A DNA stretch of 64,000 nt from Pseudomonas nitroreducens NBRC 12694 (GTDB taxonomy: Bacteria > Pseudomonadota > Gammaproteobacteria > Pseudomonadales > Pseudomonadaceae). The notes beneath the pieces are model-generated. The model was not told the origin of the DNA. It did not search any database and was given only the letters and a program-made list of their open reading frames with translations. The stretch spans positions 186,001 through 250,000 of the forward strand of contig NZ_BDAI01000001.1 of the NCBI RefSeq assembly GCF_002091755.1. The letters are read 5' to 3'. Of this stretch, positions 56,892 to 64,000 are shown in pieces. Both the position numbers and the translations under genes were made by a program. Each line of letters opens with the position of its first letter. Position 1 is the stretch's first letter.

Positions 56892-57107
56892 ATGAACACT
56901 TTCCCCCTCCCCTCGCTCGTTTGCCGTCTCAACCAGAACATCAATGCCACAAGCGCCGCCATTCGGGAACTCGCCACCTGGGCGGAGGCAAGCGGCTCGT
57001 CGGACACCGCCGAAGCCGTCCGACGTCATCTGAAGGTTCTGGAGGCCAACACCACGCCTCTCAGCGAAGCCTTGGCGGCACTGATCGCCTGGCAAGCCGA
57101 ACGATAA
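56892..57107 (+). CDS. small helical protein, unknown function
   Basis: 71 residues, predicted almost all alpha-helical (Leu-Asn-Gln-Asn-Ile-Asn-Ala-Thr-Ser-Ala-Ala-Ile-Arg-Glu-Leu-Ala), soluble. GGAGG seven bases before the ATG. Preceded by a hairpin that could attenuate its transcription. Similar short helical proteins occur alone in Pseudomonas genomes, but I cannot name the family. Confidence 0.7.
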   Translation: MNTFPLPSLVCRLNQNINATSAAIRELATWAEASGSSDTAEAVRRHLKVLEANTTPLSEALAALIAWQAER

Positions 57108-57166
57108 GGATCGGCGCCTGCAGCAGCGGCTGCGCGCCGAGTGGCCGCTGACCATCCGCTCGCCCG

Positions 57167-58075
57167 TCAGAACACCGACCAGCCAATCCGAGAACTCAAC
57201 AGTTCCAGCGCCGCCATCCCGGCAAGGGAATTGCCCGCTGCATTCAACTCCGGCGACCACACGCACACGGTGAATTGCCCCGGCACGATGGCCACGATCC
57301 CGCCGCCCACGCCGCTCTTGCCCGGCAGCCCCACGCGGTAGGCAAAATTCCCAGCCTCGTCATACAGCCCGCTGGTGGCCATGATCGAGTTCACCTGCTG
57401 AGTCTGGCGCCGGGTCAGAATCTGCTCGCCACTGTGCTTGCAGAACCCATCGTTGGCCAGGAAACAGAAGGCTCGTGCCAGATCCAGGCAATTCATGCGC
57501 AACGCGCAGTAGCTGAAATAGCTGCGCAGCACAGTCTCCACTTCGTTATGGAAATTGCCGAATGACTGCATCAGGTAAGCCATGGCCGCATTGCGCGCGC
57601 GGAACTGATACTCCGAATCGGCCACACGTGCATCCATCGCTATCTGGGGATTGCCCGACAGGCGCCGCACGAAATCGCGCATCGACTGAATGGGTGCAGC
57701 GAAGCGCGATTGGTTGATATCGCAGATAACCAACGCACCGGCATTGATGAAGGGATTACGCGGGCGCCCGCGCTCGAACTCCAACTGAACCAGCGAGTTG
57801 AACGGCTGGCCCGAAGGCTCGTGACCAAGCCGTTCCCAGATAGCTTCTCCGGAGTGACCAATCGCCTGAACCAGGCTGAAAACCTTGGAAATGCTCTGCA
57901 CCGAAAACGGCACCAAGGCGTCGCCCGCGCAGTGATAGCTGCCATCGTTGCCATAGACCGCTATCCCCAGCTGACTCGCCGGCACGTCGGCCAGTGCGGG
58001 AATGTAGTCGGCTACGTTGCCCTTGCCGATCAAGGGACGCACGGCTTCGAGAATGTCGTTCAACAGAGTTTGCAT
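57167..58075 (-). CDS. glsA: glutaminase
   Basis: 302 residues, the usual bacterial glutaminase length. Serine beta-lactamase-like fold: Pro-Phe-Ser-Val-Gln-Ser-Ile-Ser-Lys-Val-Phe with nucleophile Ser and catalytic Lys (about 60-70), Phe-Ile-Asn-Ala-Gly-Ala-Leu-Val and Gly-Lys-Ser-Gly-Val-Gly-Gly-Gly-Ile near the C-terminus. Hydrolyses glutamine to glutamate and ammonia. Start at the ATG 58075. Monocistronic. Confidence 0.95.
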   Translation of the reverse strand: MQTLLNDILEAVRPLIGKGNVADYIPALADVPASQLGIAVYGNDGSYHCAGDALVPFSVQSISKVFSLVQAIGHSGEAIWERLGHEPSGQPFNSLVQLEFERGRPRNPFINAGALVICDINQSRFAAPIQSMRDFVRRLSGNPQIAMDARVADSEYQFRARNAAMAYLMQSFGNFHNEVETVLRSYFSYCALRMNCLDLARAFCFLANDGFCKHSGEQILTRRQTQQVNSIMATSGLYDEAGNFAYRVGLPGKSGVGGGIVAIVPGQFTVCVWSPELNAAGNSLAGMAALELLSSRIGWSVF

Positions 58076-58261
58076 GGAAGTCCCCGTTATCAGACCCCAG
58101 ACGACTGCACGGGGCAGCACTCTTGACGTAGATCGAGCAGGAGAGATCACACTCACGGGATCAGAGTGGCGGCGATCGGGATTCATGGCGGCACCCGATA
58201 GGTGTGCGGGAGCGGCTGCTACCAACGCACGCTGCAGGCGAGCGAGAGGTCCTAGCGCCCC

Positions 58262-59113
58262 TCAGTGGCTGCCGAGCATCTCGCTGGCCAGTTCTGCCAG
58301 CGCACGCAGGCGATCCAGGCGCCGCATGTCCTGGTGGTAGCCCATCCAGATATCACGCGGGGGCGGCTCTTCGCTGAGTTCAATACGGGTCAGCGCCGGC
58401 AGCTGGTCGCCCAGCGGGCGCGGCAGTACCGCCACCCCCAAGCCTCGAGCGCACATCTGCGCCTGCACGGTGCGGCTACTGCTGGTGAACACCGTGGGCG
58501 CGGCGGGCAGCATGCGCTGGACCCACAGCACGTCGGGGTAATAGGCCTGCGCGGTGTTCATCACGATCAACTTGCAGTCCGCGCCATCCGGACCGGGCTC
58601 GAAGGGCACGGCGGCGCTGGCGTACAGGCCGTAGGGCATGCTCATCAGCCGGCGCTGCACGATGTCCGGCTGGTCAAACGGCACGATACGAAAGGCGATG
58701 TCCGCTTCGCGGCGGGTGAGGTCCGATAGACGCTGCCCGGCAATCACCTCGGGTACCACCGCAGGGTGGCGGCGCACCAGTTCGCCAAGCACCGGCGCCA
58801 GCACGTACCCGGCAAACCAGTCGGCTGAGGATATGCGCAGGATGCCCTCGGGCTGTTCACTGCCATCGATGCGCCGGGCAATGGCCAGGGCGCTGCTTTC
58901 CATATCCTCTGCCAGGCTCAGGATGCCCTCGCCCATCGCGGTCGGTACCAGACCTTCGCTGGTGCGCCGGAAAAAAGCCTGGCCGCAGGCTTGCTCCAGC
59001 GCCTGCAAACGCCTGCCCACGGTGGGGTGACTGACGCCCAGATGCTTGGCAGCGGCGCCCAGGGAGCGGGCACGGGCTATCGCCAGGAAAAAACGCAAGT
59101 CGTCCCATTCCAC
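58262..59113 (-). CDS. LysR-family regulator
   Basis: 283 residues from a GTG at 59113 with AAGGGG upstream. Helix-turn-helix Ser-Leu-Gly-Ala-Ala-Ala-Lys-His-Leu-Gly-Val-Ser-His-Pro-Thr-Val-Gly-Arg-Arg-Leu. Divergent from a DHA2 exporter gene, which it presumably regulates. Confidence 0.88.
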   Translation of the reverse strand: MEWDDLRFFLAIARARSLGAAAKHLGVSHPTVGRRLQALEQACGQAFFRRTSEGLVPTAMGEGILSLAEDMESSALAIARRIDGSEQPEGILRISSADWFAGYVLAPVLGELVRRHPAVVPEVIAGQRLSDLTRREADIAFRIVPFDQPDIVQRRLMSMPYGLYASAAVPFEPGPDGADCKLIVMNTAQAYYPDVLWVQRMLPAAPTVFTSSSRTVQAQMCARGLGVAVLPRPLGDQLPALTRIELSEEPPPRDIWMGYHQDMRRLDRLRALAELASEMLGSH

Positions 59114-59237
59114 CCCGTCACCCCTTACGAAAATGAACGCGCAATGTGCAGCGATGGCAGTCCCGCCAACGCACCCAGCCTTTCAAACTGCGGCCACATC
59201 CAGCCTGGCAGCGTCGCCAGGCCGATCCCACTCCGCT

Positions 59238-59254
59238 CGCTAGTGTACGTAGCG
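59238..59254. promoter_or_regulatory. LysR-type dyad between lysR and exporter
   Basis: CGCTA-gtgtacg-TAGCG, perfect 5-bp arms, 71 bases before the exporter ATG. Candidate LysR site. Confidence 0.35.
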
Positions 59255-59308
59255 ATGCGCGGGCCCGGCCAGAAGCTGCCGGCCAAATCGTTTCCTGGAG
59301 GCGTTGCC

Positions 59309-60751
59309 ATGACCCTTTCCACTCCAGCCACCGCCACGGCATCTCGGCGCTGGCTGGCCTTTGCGGTACTGCTGGCCGGCGCGTTCCTGCCACCACTGGA
59401 TTTCTTCATCGTCAATGTGGCCCTGCCGTCCATTGCTCAGGGGCTGAGGGCGACGCCGGCGCAGATCGAATGGGTGATCTCGGCCTATGCGGCAACCTAT
59501 GCAGTTTTTCTCATTACCGGTGGACGCCTGGGCGACCTGTTTGGCCGGCGTCGGGTGTTTCTGGCGGGCATGGCAGGCTTTGGATTGGCATCGCTGATCT
59601 GTGGACTGGCGGCCTCGCCGCCGATGCTGATCGTGGGTCGAGTCTTGCAAGGGTTGAGCGCCGCCGCCATGGCTCCCCAGGGCCTGGCGTCCATCCATGC
59701 CCTGTTTCCCGAGCAGGAGCGCTCGCGGGCGTTGGCGGTGTATGGAGCGGCGCTTGGATTAGCCGCCGTGGTCGCACAAGTCCTGGGCGGCGTGCTGATC
59801 GCGGCCGACGTGCTCGGGCTGCAGTGGCGGATCATCTTTCTGATCAATCTTCCCATCGTGGCCGCCGTTTTCTTCGTCGGCATGCCTTTTCTGCCGGACA
59901 CCCGCAGCGCCACACCGGCGTCTCTGGATCGCCTCGGCGCGCTGCTCTGCGCCCTGACGCTGGGCCTGCTGGTGGTACCGCTGGTGCAGGGTCCGGAGTT
60001 GGACTGGCCGTGGTGGATGTGCCTGATGTTGCTGGGCGCGCCCGTGGTTGCCATGATCTTCTGGCGCCATGAAGCGGCCCTCCTAAGGCGCGGCGGCACT
60101 CCGCTGCTCAGCCCCCAACTGGCGCGATCGCCGCGCTTGCTGGCGGGCCTGGTCAGCGCGCTGTTTTTCTACGTCGTATCAGCGTTCTTTCTGACCTTTT
60201 CGGTGTACCTGCAAGGCGCGCTCGGCACCACACCGGCGGTCACCGGCCTGATGTTCACACCCTTCGGCGTCGGCTTTCTGGTCGGCCCGCTGACCACCCC
60301 CATTGCCATCCGCTGCTTCGGCCGCTGGGTACCGGCCCTGGGAATGCTGCTGGAGATGCTGGGCTGCGTGGTCCTGAGCGCAGCGGTAGGTACCGCTGCC
60401 GCGGGTGAACGTCCGGCGCTGGTGCCGCTGATAGTGGGCGTCGGGCTGCTGGGATTTGGCCAGGGCTGGGCATTGCCCACCCTGATCCGAAGCGTGATCG
60501 ACCGCGCCCCGGCCGCTGGCTCCGGGATGGTTTCCGGCCTGGTCAACTCGGCCTTGCAAATCAGTGCCTCCCTCGGTGTGGCGGTGCTCGGCGGCCTGTT
60601 CTATGCCGTCGCCGCGCCGGCCCTCAGCCCGGCCTCGGTAGCCCGAGGCTTTATCGCCGCGCTGCTGGGCATCGCCCTGAGCCTGAGCTTGTCCGCGCTA
60701 CTGGTACTTTACGCTTCGGCGCCGCGAACGGGCAGTGGCAAATCCCTGTAA
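59309..60751 (+). CDS. MFS multidrug exporter, DHA2 (14-helix) family
   Basis: 480 residues, about 14 transmembrane helices. Motif A Gly-Gly-Arg-Leu-Gly-Asp-Leu-Phe-Gly-Arg-Arg-Arg and motif C region Gly-Arg-Val-Leu-Gln-Gly-Leu-Ser-Ala-Ala. Proton-driven efflux of unknown drug(s). GGAGG before ATG 59309. Divergent LysR partner. Confidence 0.9.
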   Translation: MTLSTPATATASRRWLAFAVLLAGAFLPPLDFFIVNVALPSIAQGLRATPAQIEWVISAYAATYAVFLITGGRLGDLFGRRRVFLAGMAGFGLASLICGLAASPPMLIVGRVLQGLSAAAMAPQGLASIHALFPEQERSRALAVYGAALGLAAVVAQVLGGVLIAADVLGLQWRIIFLINLPIVAAVFFVGMPFLPDTRSATPASLDRLGALLCALTLGLLVVPLVQGPELDWPWWMCLMLLGAPVVAMIFWRHEAALLRRGGTPLLSPQLARSPRLLAGLVSALFFYVVSAFFLTFSVYLQGALGTTPAVTGLMFTPFGVGFLVGPLTTPIAIRCFGRWVPALGMLLEMLGCVVLSAAVGTAAAGERPALVPLIVGVGLLGFGQGWALPTLIRSVIDRAPAAGSGMVSGLVNSALQISASLGVAVLGGLFYAVAAPALSPASVARGFIAALLGIALSLSLSALLVLYASAPRTGSGKSL

Positions 60752-60866
60752 GCAATCCAGGACGCCGGTAAGCATCGACCTTCCGTCGAGGACTGGCCTG
60801 CCGCACCTGTCTGTCACCGACCTCGTTCATGGCATCGGCCGAGCCAGTGTGCTCGGCACCGACTGA

Positions 60867-61781
60867 CTAGTCAGGGGTGGTTTCCGCTGCCGATCCCGCT
60901 AGAAAATCGATCAACACACGGCACGCCGTCGATAACTGGCGATGGGGGGGATAGATGAGGGAAAAAGGTCGCCGGGCACCCTCGAGGTCCTCCAGCAGGC
61001 GAACCAGGCGCCCTTGGCGCAAGCATTCGGCAACGATGAATTCGTAGGTCTGGCAGATCCCCACGCCGTGCTCGGCCAGCGAGATGCAGCCCAGCACATC
61101 GTCCGCCACCACCGGGTTGCCCTGTGGAACGAACCTCAGCTCTTCCTCGCCCTGGCGGAATTGCCAGATGCCCGGCCGCCCATTGCTGGGCATGACGAAC
61201 GGCAGACAGTTATGCATGGCGAGATCGGCGACGGATTTCGGCGTGCCGACGCGGGCCAGATAGGCCGGTGCCGCCACCAGGCAAAGCCGTGCCTCCTCCA
61301 GCTGGCGCGCCACCAGGCTGCTGTCGGGCAAAGTTCCGAGGCGAATCGCCAGGTCATAACCTTCGGCCACCAGATCGACATTGCGGTTGGCGATGCCGAG
61401 CTCCACCTGCACCTTCGGATAGCGCAGGGCAAAGGCCGCCAGCATGGCGGGCAGACGGTAGTGCCCGTAGGTGGTCGGCGCACTCAAGCGCACTCGGCCC
61501 TGCACCTCCCCTCGCCCGCTCAGTGCCCGCTCCGCACTGACGATCTGCTCGAAGGCGGCACGCGCCTGCTGGACATATTCACGCCCGCTGTCGGTGAGGC
61601 TCAGCCGGCGCGTGGTACGGCGCAGCAACTGCACGCCCAGGCGTGCCTCCAGCCGGGAGATGGCCCGGCTGATCACCGAGGGCGTGGTAGCCAAGGCAAC
61701 CGCCGCCGCGCTGATCGAGCCACGCTCCACCACTTCGAGCAGGGCCTCGACATCCCCCAGGTGATCGAACCGTCGCGCCAT
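60867..61781 (-). CDS. LysR-family regulator
   Basis: 304 residues from ATG 61781, with GGAGGA at ideal distance. Helix-turn-helix Ser-Ile-Ser-Ala-Ala-Ala-Val-Ala-Leu-Ala-Thr-Thr-Pro-Ser-Val-Ile-Ser-Arg-Ala-Ile. Divergent from a DJ-1-like gene. Confidence 0.9.
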   Translation of the reverse strand: MARRFDHLGDVEALLEVVERGSISAAAVALATTPSVISRAISRLEARLGVQLLRRTTRRLSLTDSGREYVQQARAAFEQIVSAERALSGRGEVQGRVRLSAPTTYGHYRLPAMLAAFALRYPKVQVELGIANRNVDLVAEGYDLAIRLGTLPDSSLVARQLEEARLCLVAAPAYLARVGTPKSVADLAMHNCLPFVMPSNGRPGIWQFRQGEEELRFVPQGNPVVADDVLGCISLAEHGVGICQTYEFIVAECLRQGRLVRLLEDLEGARRPFSLIYPPHRQLSTACRVLIDFLAGSAAETTPD

Positions 61782-61829
61782 TTTGTCCTCCAGAGCAAAA
61801 ATGCTTTCCCAGAGAGCCAATTTATCGCC

Positions 61830-61841
61830 GATGCAAGCATC
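61830..61841. promoter_or_regulatory. short dyad GATGC-AA-GCATC
   Basis: Perfect 5-bp arms in the 114-base gap between lysR and the DJ-1-like gene. Candidate LysR half-site pair. Confidence 0.35.
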
Positions 61842-61895
61842 AATAAAGTTCCACCAACGCGCGCCATCCGGCTCGCGCCCACAGGGGAACCCGCG

Positions 61896-62744
61896 ATGAA
61901 AACTTACCAACGACTCGCCCTCGCCGCCGCCATCGGTGGCGCCAGCCTGGGCGCCCACGCAGCAAACGTACTGGTGGTGCTGTCCGACGAGAACCACCTG
62001 GATCTGCGCGACGGCAAGGTCTTCGATACCGGCTTTTACCTCAACGAGTTGCTGGAACCGACCAAGGCACTGCTCGACGCCGGCCATCGTGTGACCTTCG
62101 CGACACCCCATGGGCGCGCCCCGACACTGGACCGCAGTTCAGCAGCCATCCAGTACTTCGGCGGCGACCCGAAGCGCCTGGAGCAATACCAGACGCTGCT
62201 GGAGAAACTGCAGCTCACCTCGCCGACCCACTCGCCGGTGATCAGCCTGGCGCGCGTGGAGCAGATCGGTTACAGGCAGTTCGACGCAGTCTATGTACCA
62301 GGCGGCCATGCGCCGATGCAGGACCTGCTCGCCGCCCCGGCACTGGGGCGCCTGCTGCGTGCGTTCCACGCCGACGGCAAGACCACCGCCCTGGTTTGCC
62401 ACGGCCCCATCGCCCTGCTCTCGACACTGGACCAACCGCAGAAACTGATCCATGCGCTGGAGTCCGGAGACAAGACTGCAGCCCCCACAGGCTGGATCTA
62501 CGCAGGCTATCGCATGACGGTCATCAGCAACCAGGAAGAAGAACAAGCCAAGGCGCTGCTGGGAGGTGGGCAAATGAAGTTCTACCCCCAGACTGCCCTG
62601 GAGCGAGCCGGCGGACAGTACCAGAGCAACCAGTCACCTTGGACGCCCAACGTGATAATCGATCGCGAGCTGATCACCGGGCAGAACCCGGCATCGGCGG
62701 CGCAGGTCGGCCAAGTCCTGCTGCAACGTCTGCAGAAGCATTGA
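61896..62744 (+). CDS. DJ-1/PfpI (Hsp31-like) protein with signal peptide
   Basis: 282 residues. N-terminal export signal ending Gly-Ala-His-Ala (about 22). Nucleophile elbow Ala-Leu-Val-Cys-His-Gly-Pro with Cys and His, typical of DJ-1/PfpI and Hsp31 glyoxalase-like enzymes. Most of the family is cytoplasmic; this one should be periplasmic. It may detoxify reactive aldehydes or glycated species. Followed after 16 bases by an SDR gene in the same operon. Confidence 0.85.
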   Translation: MKTYQRLALAAAIGGASLGAHAANVLVVLSDENHLDLRDGKVFDTGFYLNELLEPTKALLDAGHRVTFATPHGRAPTLDRSSAAIQYFGGDPKRLEQYQTLLEKLQLTSPTHSPVISLARVEQIGYRQFDAVYVPGGHAPMQDLLAAPALGRLLRAFHADGKTTALVCHGPIALLSTLDQPQKLIHALESGDKTAAPTGWIYAGYRMTVISNQEEEQAKALLGGGQMKFYPQTALERAGGQYQSNQSPWTPNVIIDRELITGQNPASAAQVGQVLLQRLQKH

Positions 62745-62760
62745 TTACGAGGAGCATGTC

Positions 62761-63483
62761 ATGCCGCAACGTACCTTCCTGATCACCGGTGCCAGCAAGG
62801 GCATTGGCCGGGCTATCTCCGAGCAACTGGCGGCCGAGGGTCACCAGGTCGTCGGCATAGCCCGCCAGGCTGGCGACGCCAGCTTCCCCGGCGAACTGGT
62901 CGCCACGGACCTGACAGACGCTGGCCGCTTCCCGACCCTGCTGACGGAGCTGATGAAATATCACGCCTTCGACGGCCTGGTGAACAATGTCGGCCTGGTT
63001 CGCCCCCAGGCACTGGGCGAAGTGGACCTGGCAAGTTTCGACGAAGTCATGCAGGTGAATCTGCACCCAGCGCTGCAAGCCACCCAGGCACTGCTACCGG
63101 GCATGCGCAAGCGCGGTTGGGGACGGATAGTGAACATCGCCAGCCTCACTGTCCTCGGCACTCGCCAGCGCACCTCCTACGCCGCCGCCAAGGCTGCCCT
63201 GGTCAGTTTCACCCGCAGCTGGGCACTGGAACTGGCTCAGACGGGGATCACAGTCAACGCAGTCGCGCCGGGACCGATCGAAACCGAGCTGTTCCGTCGT
63301 GGAAATCCGCCAGGCAGCGCGGGCGAAGCCGCCTACATCGCAGCAGTGCCAATGGGCCGGCTCGGGCAACCGCAGGACGTCGCGCCGGCGGTGGCCTTCC
63401 TGCTCAATGAGCGCAGCGACTTCATCACCGGGCAGACGCTCTACGTTGACGGAGGGGCCTCGATCGGCAGGAGCCCGTTCTAG
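62761..63483 (+). CDS. short-chain dehydrogenase (FabG-like)
   Basis: 240 residues. Thr-Gly-Ala-Ser-Lys-Gly-Ile-Gly (9-16), Asn-Asn-Val-Gly, Ser and Tyr-Ala-Ala-Ala-Lys, and C-terminal Gly-Gln-Thr-Leu-Tyr-Val-Asp-Gly-Gly-Ala. Classical SDR. Co-transcribed with the DJ-1-like gene; substrate unknown. Confidence 0.9.
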   Translation: MPQRTFLITGASKGIGRAISEQLAAEGHQVVGIARQAGDASFPGELVATDLTDAGRFPTLLTELMKYHAFDGLVNNVGLVRPQALGEVDLASFDEVMQVNLHPALQATQALLPGMRKRGWGRIVNIASLTVLGTRQRTSYAAAKAALVSFTRSWALELAQTGITVNAVAPGPIETELFRRGNPPGSAGEAAYIAAVPMGRLGQPQDVAPAVAFLLNERSDFITGQTLYVDGGASIGRSPF

Positions 63484-63612
63484 AGCCCGCCTTAACGAGG
63501 TTGCCTCAAGCAGGCGATGCTAGCGGCCAGAGGTGGACGCTACCAAGGCTCGACCTTGAGGTCTGGAGCCATCCATGACAACAAGGACGAAACACTCCGC
63601 GTTGCGTCGTTG

Positions 63613-64000
63613 CTACCCACCGCCGAACGACTCAACGCGATTGCGCCCACCTTTCTTGGCCTGATACAGGCATCGATCCGCCCGCTTGAGTGTTGCCTCC
63701 GCCAACTCGCCTTCACTGTCACGACTAGCCACACCGATGGAAACCGTGATGAGGCCGATTTGCGGAATCTCGCGAGCCGCGAGGGCGACTCGAATACGCT
63801 CTGCGATAGCTAGGGCGGTCGCCAACGATGTGTCCGGTAAGATCAGGGTGAACTCCTCCCCGCCAGCCCGGCATGCCATATCTCCTGCACGGGTATATTC
63901 CTGGAGTACTGCAGCTACCTGTTGCAGCGCCACATCTCCCACATCATGGCCGTAGGTGTCATTGACTCGCTTGAAATGGTCGATATCCAGCGCAAGAACC
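63613..64000 (-). CDS. GGDEF diguanylate cyclase, C-terminal part
   Basis: Partial: the 5' end lies beyond the window. The visible 129 residues hold Leu-Asp-Ile-Asp-His-Phe-Lys-Arg-Val-Asn-Asp-Thr-Tyr-Gly-His, the active loop Gly-Gly-Glu-Glu-Phe and the end Asp-Arg-Cys-Leu-Tyr-Gln-Ala-Lys-Lys-Gly-Gly-Arg-Asn. It is catalytically competent by motif (GGEEF) and makes cyclic di-GMP. No RxxD inhibitory site is visible just before GGEEF. Sensor domain unknown. Confidence 0.9.
   Translation of the reverse strand, partial: VLALDIDHFKRVNDTYGHDVGDVALQQVAAVLQEYTRAGDMACRAGGEEFTLILPDTSLATALAIAERIRVALAAREIPQIGLITVSIGVASRDSEGELAEATLKRADRCLYQAKKGGRNRVESFGGG

Noticed and set aside
1..64000. CRISPR array, rRNA or tRNA gene, complete insertion sequence
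   Set aside because: Looked for regular direct repeats with spacers, cloverleaf/CCA ends and terminal inverted repeats with transposase; none seen.

Overview
The window reads as chromosomal DNA of a high-GC Pseudomonas, probably from the P. aeruginosa / P. nitroreducens / P. citronellolis side of the genus. This is inferred from near-identity, as I recall the sequence, of the methylarginine hydrolase to the P. aeruginosa enzyme, from the short-LOV/LitR light cluster typical of pseudomonads, and from uniform codon use. No rRNA, tRNA, CRISPR array, plasmid origin or complete insertion sequence is visible. The only mobile-element-type gene is a solo tyrosine recombinase at 4.9-5.5 kb.

Layout. 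0-1.9 kb: quinoprotein amine dehydrogenase operon on the minus strand (mauB, mauE, start of mauD), cut by the window edge. 2.3-4.8 kb: AraC regulator and a PuuB/OrdL-like FAD amine oxidase. 4.9-5.6 kb: small tyrosine recombinase preceded by a striking three-way-junction leader. 5.7-12.0 kb: a seven-gene, mostly overlapping operon (thermostable-hemolysin-family protein, acyl-adenylating ligase, haem-oxygenase-like diiron protein, SDR, TPR protein, response regulator, sensor kinase) with a CTTCAG-N5-TTTCAG box in front. This is the best candidate for an undescribed system. 12.2-21.0 kb: an FNR/ANR-type regulator followed by CHAD, GNAT, small proteins, three tandem UspA proteins, a ferredoxin-reductase-like protein, Hsp20 and a DUF4010 membrane protein. 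Six perfect TTGAT-N4-ATCAA boxes sit in its promoters, so it is an oxygen-limitation island. 21.8-28.4 kb: FixL/FixJ-type two-component pair divergent from an acyl-CoA ligase and acyl-CoA dehydrogenase. 29.1-32.9 kb: methylarginine catabolism (ddaR, ddaH, permease) with a sigma-54 promoter. 33.4-35.8 kb: chromate resistance chrBA. 36.0-37.8 kb: SDR and AraC regulator.

37.9-49.5 kb: a light-responsive cluster. Short LOV photoreceptor and a class II LitR (MerR fold, no B12-binding histidine) sit beside operons for an NTF2-like protein, SDR, FAD oxidoreductase, DUF1365, a cyclopropane-synthase-like methyltransferase, DUF2878, a FeS-type photolyase, DUF6482, DUF2256, DUF3833, a chalcone-isomerase-like protein, and a catalase-like/cytochrome b561 pair. 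A box TGTAC-N14-GTACA occurs three times with exactly the same spacing, and there are variant copies.

49.6-64.0 kb: ordinary accessory metabolism and regulation: FabF-like synthase with divergent HxlR regulator, SDR with divergent GlxA-type AraC regulator, LysR, ModA-like binding protein and CitA citrate symporter, a possible small RNA or attenuated leader before a 71-residue protein, glutaminase, LysR/DHA2 exporter pair, LysR / DJ-1-like / SDR group, and the 3' end of a GGDEF diguanylate cyclase gene running off the window.

Gene starts were set from Shine-Dalgarno sequences, stop/start overlaps and family lengths. All functional assignments are from reading the sequence; no database search was run.
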